NCBI RefSeq assembly: GCF_040954645.1 | Contig: NC_092811.1 | Coordinates: 84,143,063 to 84,207,062, forward strand | Direction of reading: 5' to 3' | Origin: Diabrotica undecimpunctata | Taxonomy: Eukaryota > Arthropoda > Insecta > Coleoptera > Chrysomelidae | DNA length: 64,000 bases | Shown here: in pieces, positions 11,993 through 21,218 of the stretch | How positions within the stretch are numbered: the first letter of the stretch is position 1 | Layout: every line of letters begins with the position of its first letter | Position numbers and translations under genes: made by a program | The notes under the pieces: model-generated | The model's database searches: none | What the model saw: the letters and a program-made list of their open reading frames with translations, nothing else | Told to the model about the DNA's origin: nothing

Positions 11993-12329
11993 ATGGATGT
12001 AAATAATATGCCTTCGACATCTAAAAAAGCTAGATGTGAACATAAACGTAGATTGACCACTGCTGAATTACAATCATTGTTAGAAGCATCTGTCGAGGAC
12101 GATGTAGATTAAATGAATGATGGAAGTGACTCTGATTGACTCTGACGAAATATTTGCACAAAGTCGTTCAGAAAAATCGAGGATTGCGTTTTGGAAAGAG
12201 ACAACACAAACAGAATTTAAGACTTTTCTCGGACTTATGTTCCATATGGGGACAATTAAGATGAACCGTCTGAATGAGTACAGGAAAAGTATGGGTAACT
12301 TCTATAATAGTGTTGACTTGACTAGATAA
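11993..12329 (+). pseudogene. piggyBac transposase, N-terminal part (copy B)
   Basis: Duplicate of 4421-4757: an ATG-initiated acidic N-terminus, a stop, and then FKTFLGLMFHMGTIKMNRLN in another frame. NEYRKS replaces NEYWKS, a change at a usually conserved tryptophan, as expected for a dead gene. Confidence 0.85.
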
Positions 12330-13795
12330 TTGCTCATAGCCCATATTAAGAAATAAGCGAATAGACAATCCTCACTTGTCAAAGAAACTGAAAAAACGTG
12401 AAGTGGTCTAAAAACTAAAAAGTCCCCTATTCAAACTGTTTTTAATAAAAAATTTAATAATATGTTTAAGTTTTTTTAATATACCCTAAAACTGAAAGCG
12501 CAAAGAATCGATTGCAAGTTACAAAATACTTGTAGAGTCATACTGTTTGGACAAGTACGGTTGTTTAAATAATCGGTTTCTGTCATAAACAAATTGAATA
12601 AATTGTAAAATATTTTTTGATCTGCTTGATATTTAGCACACTTTAATAACTGATCAATTGCCATAATTTCAAGTAGCTATATTACCTGTCGTTAGGCAAA
12701 AAACAAAGTTATTAACATTTATAAATTACTACAAACATAATATCTTAAAGTTTACGGTTTTTTGAAATTATATCAATTATTTATGTATTTAAATTTGGTA
12801 TTTCTCTACATAAAAAACTTTTTATGGTCTACAACTTTTATTTGAATTATTTTTCTTTAGAATGTATACAAAACGTTTTATAAGCAAAAAATTTTTTTTT
12901 TTGCCTTTTAAGATTGTTTAAAAAAACAAAGCAAAATCAAGTGTACGTCTTTACGAATTTTTCGTCAGCTACCTCTCATACTATTTAGAATTTAAATTTC
13001 TGTATAAGATTTTTTTAAACTATTTAGCGAGGTATCCGATATTATTTTTTTATGTGATTAAGCCACAATTATTGGTCGTTATTGAGATGAAAATTACATT
13101 TTTAATTAACTAATATTTAACGTTTTGATTTCCACTATTATTTTACAATAACTTTGTTTATTGTACAAATTATGTAAACATGTGTATACACATTTTGTAC
13201 AAAAAAACGTTTTTTGAGAACGATTTCAGGAATGGAAATCAAAAATTTCAAACATTAACAGGATCACAACCAATAATTAAGGCCTTAATCCCATAAAACC
13301 ATAATATTTATCTCAAACTATTCATCGATAGCTTCGACTAAACAGGTTGTAAATTGAAATTTATGTAAAATATTCCCCTACACGATTCTCTGGGCAAAAA
13401 TATCTAGGTTGAATAAATATAACATCTAAACCAAGAAAAAACCCGTTGAGACTGCAACTTGTGAGCAGGTAGTTTCAATGTCGTTCTTTGAACTTGAACC
13501 CAAAGCGATCGATATTTAGGTATCTAAAATATTATTTTAATGATTAATACCGGCAACATCTATTGGCTCTTAAATGATGCCAAATACAGTGATTTTACCG
13601 CTCGATGTTAAAACGTAGGTATGACGTAAAAAATTAAATATATAAAAAAAATCGGAATATTGAAAAACCGACAACAGTGCCAAGCCTACAAAGGTGCACT
13701 AAACGAACATACACAATTTATAAATAGAAAGTGATAGCAATTCTTGGTGATGCTAAATTACTGCAACGTGAAAAGTGTTTAAAAGGATAGCGGGA

Positions 13796-13797
13796 TG

Positions 13798-13860
<63 letters not shown>
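13796..13860. repeat. (AT)n microsatellite, right edge of block B
   Basis: AT dinucleotide tract with one CAT interruption near 13823, following GCGGGATG as in copy A. Confidence 0.93.
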
Positions 13861-13863
<3 letters not shown>

Positions 13864-13919
13864 TCGTGTTCTAGTTCACCTACGAATCGGACGTGCCTAT
13901 CGTCAAAGCGAAACGAAAT

Positions 13920-13931
13920 TAAACTGTATTC
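13920..13931. repeat. 12-bp target-site duplication, left
   Basis: TAAACTGTATTC here is repeated exactly at 14935-14946, on the two sides of the hammerhead cluster. A 12-bp TSD is typical of LINE-type target-primed insertion. Confidence 0.75.
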
Positions 13932-14146
13932 AAAAAGAGAAATCAAACGATTTCTACTTAGCGAAACCGCATTCAAATCTTAACCACTGTGTTTCCTAAA
14001 ATTTGCGAAACAAACAGCTGGATAAATTACTCGGCAAGGGAATCTAAAATTGCATTCCACAAGCCGTTCATCCTGGTCAAAATTCGTAGTGAAATCAGTT
14101 TCTGGTACTTCAAACGAAGTAAATAACAAACCAGAATGACGGTATT

Positions 14147-14253
14147 AGATTTTTGTTTTGATACAGCGCAGCAACAACCGCTGATACGTATTTCGACCTT
14201 CTTAGGTCTCTTCAGAACGGTATAGTCACTTCTCTGAACCAAAACAAAAATCT
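14147..14253 (-). ncRNA. Type I hammerhead ribozyme, unit 1 (inverted)
   Basis: On the - strand the core CUGAAGA (14215-14209) is followed by stem II GACCU/AGGUC with loop AAGA, then GAAA, the palindrome AUACGUAU as stem III, and the cleavable AUC. Cleavage is predicted between 14183 and 14182. Stem I has an inner helix ACCGUU/AGCGGU and a perfect 14-bp outer helix, AGAUUUUUGUUUUG with CAAAACAAAAAUCU. The middle helix is weaker than in unit 2 (GAAGUG against CGCUGU). All invariant core bases are present. Confidence 0.82.
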
Positions 14254-14428
14254 CTCTCGTCCTAGAGAATTTATCCAGCTGATTGTTTCGAAAATTTTAG
14301 GAAACACAGTATTTAAGATTTGAATTCGGTTTCGCTAAGTAGAAATCGTTTGATTTCTCTTTTTGTTTTTAGATGGTGTAGTTACGTCCGTATATAGTTA
14401 TTTTAATAACTATTGTCTAGGACGGGAG

Positions 14429-14535
14429 AGATTTTTGTTTTGGTTCAGAGCAGTGACTATACCGTTCTGAAGAGACCTAAGAAGGTCGAAATACGTATCA
14501 GCGGTTGTTGCTGCACTGTATCAAAACAAAAATCG
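14429..14535 (+). ncRNA. Type I hammerhead ribozyme, unit 2 (best preserved)
   Basis: Core C3-U4-G5-A6-A7-G8-A9 is at 14467-14473; position 7 is free in the family. Stem II is GACCU/AGGUC with loop AAGA (14474-14487). G12-A13-A14 plus A15.1 are at 14488-14491. Stem III is the self-complementary AUACGUAU (14491-14498), then C17 at 14499 gives the N-U-H triplet AUC, with cleavage predicted between 14499 and 14500. Stem I is long: inner ACCGUU/AGCGGU with one G-U pair, an internal loop, middle GCAGUG/CACUGU, another loop, and an outer 13-bp helix between 14429-14442 and 14522-14534. The very short palindromic stem III is seen in satellite hammerheads, some of which cleave as dimers. Confidence 0.88.
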
Positions 14536-14814
14536 AATACCGTCATTCTGGTTTGTTATTTACTTCGTTTGAAGTACCAGAAACTGAATTCACTACGAAT
14601 TTTGACCAGGATGAACGGCTTGTGGAATGCAATTTTAGATTCCCTTGCCGAGTAATTTATCCAGCTGTTTGTTTCGCAAATTTTAGGAAACACAGTGGTT
14701 AAGATTTGAATTCGGTTTCGCTAAGTAGAAATCGTTTGATTTCTCTTTTTGTTTTTAGATGGCGTAGTTACGTCCGTATATAGTTATTTTAATAACTATT
14801 GTCTAGGACGGGAG

Positions 14815-14921
14815 AGATTTTTGTTTTGGTTCAGAGCAGTGACTATACCGTTCTGAAGAGACATAAGAAGGTCGAAATACGTATCAGCGGTTGTTGCTGC
14901 ACTGTATCAAAACAAAAATCT
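14815..14921 (+). ncRNA. Type I hammerhead ribozyme, unit 3 (stem II mismatch)
   Basis: It has the same fold as unit 2 exactly 386 bases downstream, with core CUGAAGA at 14853-14859 and predicted cleavage between 14885 and 14886. The outer stem I helix is a perfect 14 bp. Stem II carries one change, GACAU instead of GACCU, which leaves an A-G mismatch opposite AGGUC and probably lowers activity. Confidence 0.82.
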
Positions 14922-14934
14922 AATACCGTCATTC

Positions 14935-14946
14935 TAAACTGTATTC
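14935..14946. repeat. 12-bp target-site duplication, right
   Basis: TAAACTGTATTC, identical to 13920-13931. Confidence 0.75.
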
Positions 14947-15246
14947 GTTTAAAAATTGGGTTTTATAATTCTTCAAATTTGGTGTAAAAATAAAATTAGA
15001 TACTGAGTTACGAACAATTAAATGGACCAGTTAGTCGGGGGGAAACCCCCATACGACCCAGCGCCCCCAGATATACGTCAAAAAAATATAGTTTTTTGTG
15101 AATGTGTAAGTATGGATATCTCCCCAGGTGCAGAGCTGACACCTCTTAATTAGAATAGCATCCCCAACCAAGATCATCCAGTAAGTAATATAAATAATTT
15201 ATTAATAAATCCAACTTCGTCAAAAAATGATATACAAACAACAACA

Positions 15247-16285
15247 ATGAGCATCGATAACACATCGAAAGAAAGAAAAGAGTTTTTGTATGTAAGTACT
15301 GATTTAGGTCCGTATCATATTTATGTTGAGAATAATTCGGTCGAATTTAAAGGTAAATTAAATGCACTTAAAATCGGAGATATAATTCTTTCTAACTTTC
15401 CGGAGATAGACAATAAAATTATTAGTATTGATTCTATAGGTCGGAATAGGATTAGAATCAAGTTAAAGGATTAGAAATCAGCAAATTTTCTAATAAATAA
15501 TAAAAACGAACACATTTTTGTTAAAAATAACTTTGTATTGTATATCCCAAAATTCATTCTTCATAGATAAGGTGTTATTAGAGATATAGAAAAAGATTTT
15601 TCAGAGGCGTACATAAAAGATAAAATAAGACAATTTGATCAACATTGCACTTTTGAAGTATCTAAACATCTATGTACCCATGTACCCATCTACGTACCCA
15701 CAAAGTCTTGCATTGTTATTTTCAAATCACAAATATTACCAAAATATATTTCGATTAATAAAGTTATTAAGGAAGTAGAGCCGTATAACCAGAAAGTATT
15801 ATTATGTTATAACTGCCTCCGTTTTGGTCACCTGGAAGGTCAGTGCCGAAATAAACCAAGATGTAGCAAATGTCAGGACTCCCATACCACACAAGATTGT
15901 AATAATTTAGATTACATACCACGCTGCTTTAACTGTCAAGGAAATCATCTTACTAGTAATTTGTCTGCTTGCCCAGAATTTAAAAGACAAATAATTGTAA
16001 AGGAAACCATGAGCTCTTGCAATATTAATTTCTTTGATGCAAATAAACAGGTCCCAAGAAATACGTACGCAAACATAGTCGCTCATAATACCTCTGCCAT
16101 GGAAAGTGGTCAAATATCCTCGAAAAATTATTCCCAACGGCTTCAATCTGGACCTACCCCTTCTAGTACAATACAGTATCATTCCTCTCAACCTCAGTAC
16201 TCACAGTCCCACAATTTACAACCCAAATCCTATAATAACAATTTTACTAATTATATGTTTTCTTCCCCTACAACTTCAAACCAAA
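15247..16285 (+). pseudogene. LINE ORF1, gag-like protein with CCHC knuckles
   Basis: This is an RNA-binding nucleocapsid-like protein of the LINE. One frame runs from ATG 15247 through 16285 with two stops (TAG 15472, TAA 15568). It shows three consecutive cysteine/histidine knuckles near 15810-15985: CYNCLRFGHLEGQC (CX2CX4HX4C), CSKCQDSHTTQDC, and CFNCQGNHLTSNLSAC. Downstream is a low-complexity Ser/Gln/Tyr/Pro-rich tail. Such proteins package the LINE RNA into an RNP. The frame then continues without a stop into endonuclease sequence, because the ORF1 end, any spacer and the endonuclease N-terminus have been deleted. Confidence 0.85.
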
Positions 16286-19200
16286 CTTGCTTTAGATCAG
16301 TTCAGGCAGACGGATATGGTGGAACTGCCATTTTATTAAAATCAAACTTAAGATGCGAAGAAATAAATCTTAAAAATAGATATCCTTTCACTCATAAATG
16401 TATTTCAGTTAAAATTTTCCGAGGTAAAAATCCCATCAATATTGTGTCAGTTTACATTGAACCAAAGACCAAGATATCTAAAAGTCAATGGTTGGAATTT
16501 TTTAAAGACATACCTAAACCGTTTATTATTGGTGGGGATTTTAACTCCCACAGTATCGCATGGGGCTGTGAAATTGAAGACAGCTATGGTAAAAAACTTT
16601 TAGAATGTATTGATCATTGTAATTTGATATGTCTGAATGATGGATCGCCCACGTTAGCAACTAGTAAGAGTCCATCCGCTATTGACTTAACCTTTTGTAC
16701 ACAAGATATTTCAAAATTTTTTACTTGGAGAGTCCTACAAGACCCTCATGGATCCAATCATCTTCCGATTATCATTAACATGGAGACAGATCATATAACT
16801 TCATTTCCAACTCAAAACTGTCAGAAGATCTGGAATCTTAACAAGGCCGATTGGAAATTATACACATCTGTACTAGAAGCTGAAAATTCTCCTGGAAACT
16901 ATCAAACTCTAATAGCAAACATTAATAAAGCAGCCAATTTAGCAATACCAAAGTTTTCATCTAACGGAATACATAAGAGACGAATTTCGAACCAATGGTG
17001 GTGTGAAAGTTGCAAAACCGCCGCTGATAACCGAAAAATTGCATATGGAAAATATAAACAAGATCCTACAAGAAATAATTTAGTTGAATTTAAGAGACTT
17101 AACGCTGTCGCAAAAAAACTCTTCAAACAAAAGAAAAAACAGAATTGGGTAGAATACTGTGAAAGCCTAAATTCAAAAACACAAATTAGTGAAGTATGGA
17201 AGAAAGTAAACGCTTTTAAAAACCGCAAACAGTCCAACAAGATTCCAATAGATCCAGAATCCAGCTGGCTAGATGCATTTCATATGAAAATATCTCCACA
17301 GTGGGTACCTTCACAACATTTTCCAGAATACAGCGAAACAGTGTCAAGAGATAGGTTTGGCTTAGAAGAACCATTTAAAATGTGGGAGTTAGAGCGAGTA
17401 CTTAGTCAACAAAATAGCAGTGCTCCAGGTAAAGACAATATTTCATATTCCATGATATACCATATTCCTTACCACTATAAAATATCATTATTAAATATTT
17501 TTAATGACATTTGGAATGATACGTCACAAATTCCAGATAGCTGGAAGGAATATATTTTAATACCTATAAAAAACCTGAGAAGCCAGAAAATTGCAATAGA
17601 TCATATAGACCAATATGCTTAGCCTCTTGCTTCCTAAAGACGTTAAAAAGATTAATAAAAAATAGAATTGAACATTGGTTAGAGCAAGAACATATTCTCC
17701 CAAAATCTCAGTATGGATTTCGATAATCAAAATCAACTCAAGATGCCATAACTGCCTTAGTCTCATCCATACTAATAAACTTTACTGATAATATGTATAC
17801 TATGGCTGCTTTTCTTGATGTCTCCTCTGCATTCGATACCGTTAACTTGGACATTATGCATAAAAGGCTATTAGACATTGGGTTCCCCATCACCATTTTG
17901 AGGACACTGTACATTAATAGATCAACTTTTTTTTTAAAATCAACCATTCCATCTCTCCGCCACGTATATAGGACTTCCACAGGGTAGCATATTAAGCCCA
18001 ATACTATTTATTTTATATAATATGGATTTAGAAAATTGTATTAATAGCACAACAAAAATTATTCAATATGCTGATGATGTAGTAGTTTACACAGCCCACA
18101 AATCATTGGACATATGTAAAAATAATTTTGATCTATCAATTAAAGCTGTTCTTAATCACTATGAAAATATTGGTTTAGAAATATCAGAATCTAAAACAGA
18201 AATTTGTATTTTCTCTAGAAAACATCAAATTCCACAAGGTCATCTGGAAGTAGGTCAAATTCAATTCCCTATTAAAAATTGTATAAAATATCTCGGTACT
18301 TATTTAGACAGAAAACTTCTATGGAGGGATCAAATTTATCAAGTCATACAAAAGTCTGAAAATGCAATGAATATTCTAAGATCCTTTTGTAGAACTAACT
18401 GGGGCGCTGATCCAAATGTAGTACTTTTATTTTACCGTACTATGATTCGTCCCATTTTCGATTACAGTTGTCATTTGTATGGAACTGCCGCAAACACACA
18501 TTTAAATAAATTAGAAATACAAAAAAAAATAAATGCCTTCGGCTTTGTCTTGGATATTTGAATTCTACACCCGTTAATATAATGGAAGTTGAGGCGATAG
18601 AACCACCTCTGAAATTTCGACGGGAGTTTTTAAGTGATAAAGTCATTACTAGAGCCATAGGGAAAAATAATAACTCTTTACAGGATATTCATATTTTATC
18701 AATTTTAGATCTAACTCATAAATATTGGGAAAGAAAAAATGTTCTCTTCTGGTAAATAGTTACTTGAGGATATGTCAATACCGACATACTTTCTATACGT
18801 ATGAAAATCAAGTTTCACCTATGTATTCCCATGTATTAGAAGAGCTTTTTTCAAAACATATTAATACCTTTTTTATGGACAGTAATTTAGATCCAGTCGC
18901 TTTTCAATGATTTATACGGCATAAATGGCCAAATTATCAGTTTTACTATACAGACAGATCTAAAGTACAAAACAAAGTAGGATGTGCATTAGTTAATATT
19001 CAAAGTGGATTTAAAAAATTATTGAAATTGCCGCTGAATCCTCGATATACACTGCTGAAATGACAGCGATTCTTCTTGCATTAAGGCATATACATGGTAA
19101 CGAACCCTACAGCTGCATAATATTTACAGACAGTAAGAGTGTCGTCGACAGACTAACAAACGTACATAGGTCCAAACAACTAAATCATGTAGAACTAGAA

Positions 19201-19794
19201 ATTATGACTATTTACAATAAAATTACAAATTTAGGACAAAACATTATTATATCATGGATAAAGGGACACGCGGGCATTAAGGGCAATGAAATAGCAGATA
19301 GCCTAGCCAAATCTGCCCTAGAGATAGGCGGAGAAGCTCCCTTGAACTTACTCCCCTTTTCAGACATTGATATAATTAGTAAACGGCATCAAAAAGAAAA
19401 ATGGCAAACATATTATCGAAACACGAGAACTGAAAATAATTACAAACAAATGCAGCCTGACATACCCATAAAAAGATGGTTTCATACTCTATCAAATCGC
19501 AATTTCATAAGGGTTATAAACAGATTAAGATCTAATCATGCTCTTACCCCCCTTCATATGTACAAGTTGGGTATCACGGAGTCACCTAATTGCAAGTGTG
19601 GAAAAGAAGGTAACCTATTACATATTTTCCTTGAATGTTCCCACGAATCAGTAAACATAAACAAATTATATAATAATCTTATTATATTAAAAATTCCACT
19701 TCCCGTCTACCTGAACAATTTGATTTTCTCTAGAGATATCAATATATTAAAAACGATCTACGAACATATCAAAAACTGTAAATATAAATTGTAG
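16286..19794 (+). pseudogene. LINE ORF2: endonuclease, reverse transcriptase, RNase H
   Basis: This polyprotein would nick the target and prime cDNA synthesis. The AP-type endonuclease lacks its N-terminus but keeps FIIGGDFNSHSIAWG, SAIDLTFCT and GSNHLPII. RT motifs follow: NSSAPGKDNISYSM, RPICLASCFLKTLKRL, AAFLDVSSAFDTVN, GLPQGSILSPILFILYNMDL and QYADDVVVYT (catalytic YADD). RNase H motifs include YYTDRS, TAEMTAILLAL, FTDSKSVVDRL and ISWIKGHAGIKGNEIADSLA. A CxCGKEGNLLHIFLEC zinc motif precedes the stop at 19792. Frameshifts lie near 17575, 17960, 18535, 18740 and 19030, with stops at 17724 and 18908. All catalytic blocks remain recognisable, so inactivation is moderately recent. Confidence 0.9.
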
Positions 19795-20163
19795 CTTTAA
19801 AACTAACCCTTACATTTAAGTAAATATTGTATTAAATTATAGCAGAAAAAAAAATACAAAATAAAAAAAAATAAAAAATATATATATAAATAAAAATAAT
19901 AATTAAACAAAAATAAAAAAATATATATATATACAAAAAATTAAAAAAAAATATTAAAGAATTAAAAAATAAAGAGGAATTGAATTCGGTTATGTCTTAA
20001 GCGCACGAAAAAATAAATAAATAATAATAATAATAATTTATTAAAAATTGTACGTTAAATTGTACGGATGATTGTATGTTTATTCCTCTGATTGTAAAAA
20101 ATTGTTTGTCTTTAAATTTGTCTGGCTAATTGGCTCGGCCAAGGCCATCAAACTAAAATAAAA

Positions 20164-20168
<5 letters not shown>
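19795..20168 (+). other. LINE 3' UTR and simple-sequence tail
   Basis: A-rich and TAA/TA-rich tracts alternate (19845-20045), followed by unique sequence and an AAAAAAA run at 20158. No gene. I take it as the 3' end of the LINE at 14990-20166. Confidence 0.6.

Positions 20169-20253
<85 letters not shown>
20169..20253. repeat. (AT)n microsatellite
   Basis: AT dinucleotide tract of about 42 units between the LINE tail and a long hairpin. Confidence 0.95.
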
Positions 20254-20261
<8 letters not shown>

Positions 20262-20289
20262 TTGAGTTTCTTGAACCGTACTATATTTA

Positions 20290-20364
20290 ATATACATTTA
20301 GTATTTCTTGGGTTTAGGTTCAATAAAATATTGAACCTAAACCCAACTTAAGAAATACTAAATT

Positions 20365-20370
<6 letters not shown>
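20290..20370. repeat. Long hairpin between two (AT)n tracts
   Basis: AGTATTTCTTGGGTTTAGG then TTCAAT is answered, across a 5-base loop AAAAT, by ATTGAACCTAAACCC and AAGAAATACT, with one small bulge (AACTT). The arms extend outward into TTTAG/CTAAA and TATA. It may be the core of a palindromic MITE. (AT)n follows at 20371-20416. Confidence 0.8.

Positions 20371-20416
<46 letters not shown>
20371..20416. repeat. (AT)n microsatellite
   Basis: AT tract into which, or beside which, the pogo-like MITE is inserted. Confidence 0.93.
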
Positions 20417-20417
<1 letters not shown>

Positions 20418-20420
<3 letters not shown>

Positions 20421-21126
20421 TATACTCCCTCTATAACGAACACGGTTATTACGAGGTTTCGCTTATAACGAGGCACATTAGATGTACCGTGACATTTCTA
20501 TTGAATTATAACCCTCTATAGCGAAGCAAATTTGGTTATAACGAGAGAAAATAAGATCGAAAAACGTGTTTTTTACGCTCTTGACCCGACGTGGTTATAA
20601 ATAAATACCCTTTTTAACTGCCCAGCAATAAACTTAACTGCCGCTCGCAATAAACTTCTTTACAATAAATACAACTGTTTCACATCTTTAGAAAATATGA
20701 TAGATAGAATGATACTGGACAATTTAAGCAGTCAAAAATGACAGACTTCTTCCAATTGTAGAAGCAATAGGTTATATTATTATCCTTTAAAATACGCTGT
20801 ATACATTATGCAGTTGGAAAAAAATGTAAGTAGGTACAGATTTTTTGTTTTAACGTATATCATTGACAATAAAAATAAACAACTCTTTTTTCTTTTAATG
20901 TATTTCATTGACAATAAAAGTAAACAACTTTTTTTCAAAAACGCCACTCGAACAATATTTATTAGCATCTTTTATTGCTCCGAATGGCTTCACTATAGGA
21001 AGTTAATGTTTTAGAAAACTACATATTCATATGTATGCATAGTATTATTGTTGTCTGTTATAACGAGATCGGCTTATAACGAGGTAATTAGTCTGTCATT
21101 TCAGTTCTCGTTATAAAGGGAGTCTA

Positions 21127-21129
<3 letters not shown>
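20418..21129. mobile_element. pogo/Tigger-like MITE with TA target duplication
   Basis: The left terminus CAGTATACTCCCTCTATAAC is complementary to the right terminus, which on the opposite strand starts CAGTAGACTCCCTTTATAAC. TA flanks both ends (20416-17 and 21130-31). Subterminal copies of CTTATAACGAGG and GTTATAACGAG lie at both sides, as expected of transposase-binding repeats. The 712 bp between hold no transposase. Internally, a block of about 50 bp with ATTGACAATAAAA and TAAACAACT is tandemly duplicated (20860-20935). TIR start CAGT and TSD TA fit the pogo/Tigger branch of Tc1/mariner. Confidence 0.88.

Positions 21130-21130
<1 letters not shown>

Positions 21131-21168
<38 letters not shown>
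21131..21168. repeat. (AT)n microsatellite
   Basis: AT tract immediately right of the pogo-like MITE; together with 20371-20416 it suggests insertion into a pre-existing AT array. Confidence 0.9.
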
Positions 21169-21175
<7 letters not shown>

Positions 21176-21218
21176 CCATGTAGCCAAACAAAAATCGTAA
21201 TGTATATCCATGTATATC

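Larger units (their letters stand above)
7695..13795 (+). repeat. 6.1 kb duplicated block, copy B
   Basis: This is a direct-orientation second copy of 122-6241. Differences are scattered single bases plus a few indels, including an extra CTTAG near 9430, absence of CACGACC near 11660, and loss of about 20 bases near 13033. The right end again reads AGCGGGATG and then (AT)n. All internal features of copy A recur in the same order. The stretches 10980-11360 and 12330-13030 hold nothing recognisable. Confidence 0.92.
13932..14934. mobile_element. Retrozyme-like insertion of 386-bp hammerhead units
   Basis: The 1003-bp insertion is built from one repeat family. Bases 13932-14266 are the reverse complement of 14416-14752. 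Bases 14267-14415 repeat at 14652-14801, giving a 386-bp tandem period on the + side. Each of three units contains a hammerhead ribozyme fold: one on the - strand in the inverted part, two on the + strand. A 12-bp direct repeat flanks the whole. It has no coding capacity. Known background: type I hammerheads occur in tandem non-autonomous elements called retrozymes and in some satellite DNAs, where self-cleavage yields unit-length RNA that can circularise. Inference: a multimeric RNA was reverse transcribed at a nick by LINE machinery, with twin priming explaining the inverted 5' part. Confidence 0.8.
14990..20166 (+). mobile_element. I-clade-like non-LTR retrotransposon (LINE), near full length, inactive
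   Basis: Order on the + strand: 5' leader with a G/C hairpin (GGGGGGAAACCCCC near 15038), gag-like ORF1 with CCHC knuckles, endonuclease, RT, RNase H, and an A/T-rich 3' tail. An RNase H at the C-terminus places it with I/LOA/R1-type LINEs; I favour the I clade. The exact 5' end is not fixed; it starts after the hammerhead insertion and its TSD. The 3' end runs into TAA-type repeats near 20022 and an (AT)n tract at 20169. At least two stops and four frameshifts break it. Confidence 0.85.

Noticed and set aside
13932..14934. Hammerhead repeat read as a coding gene (80-codon frames at 14413 and 14799)
   Set aside because: The frames are short, cross the ribozyme stems, and repeat only because the unit repeats.
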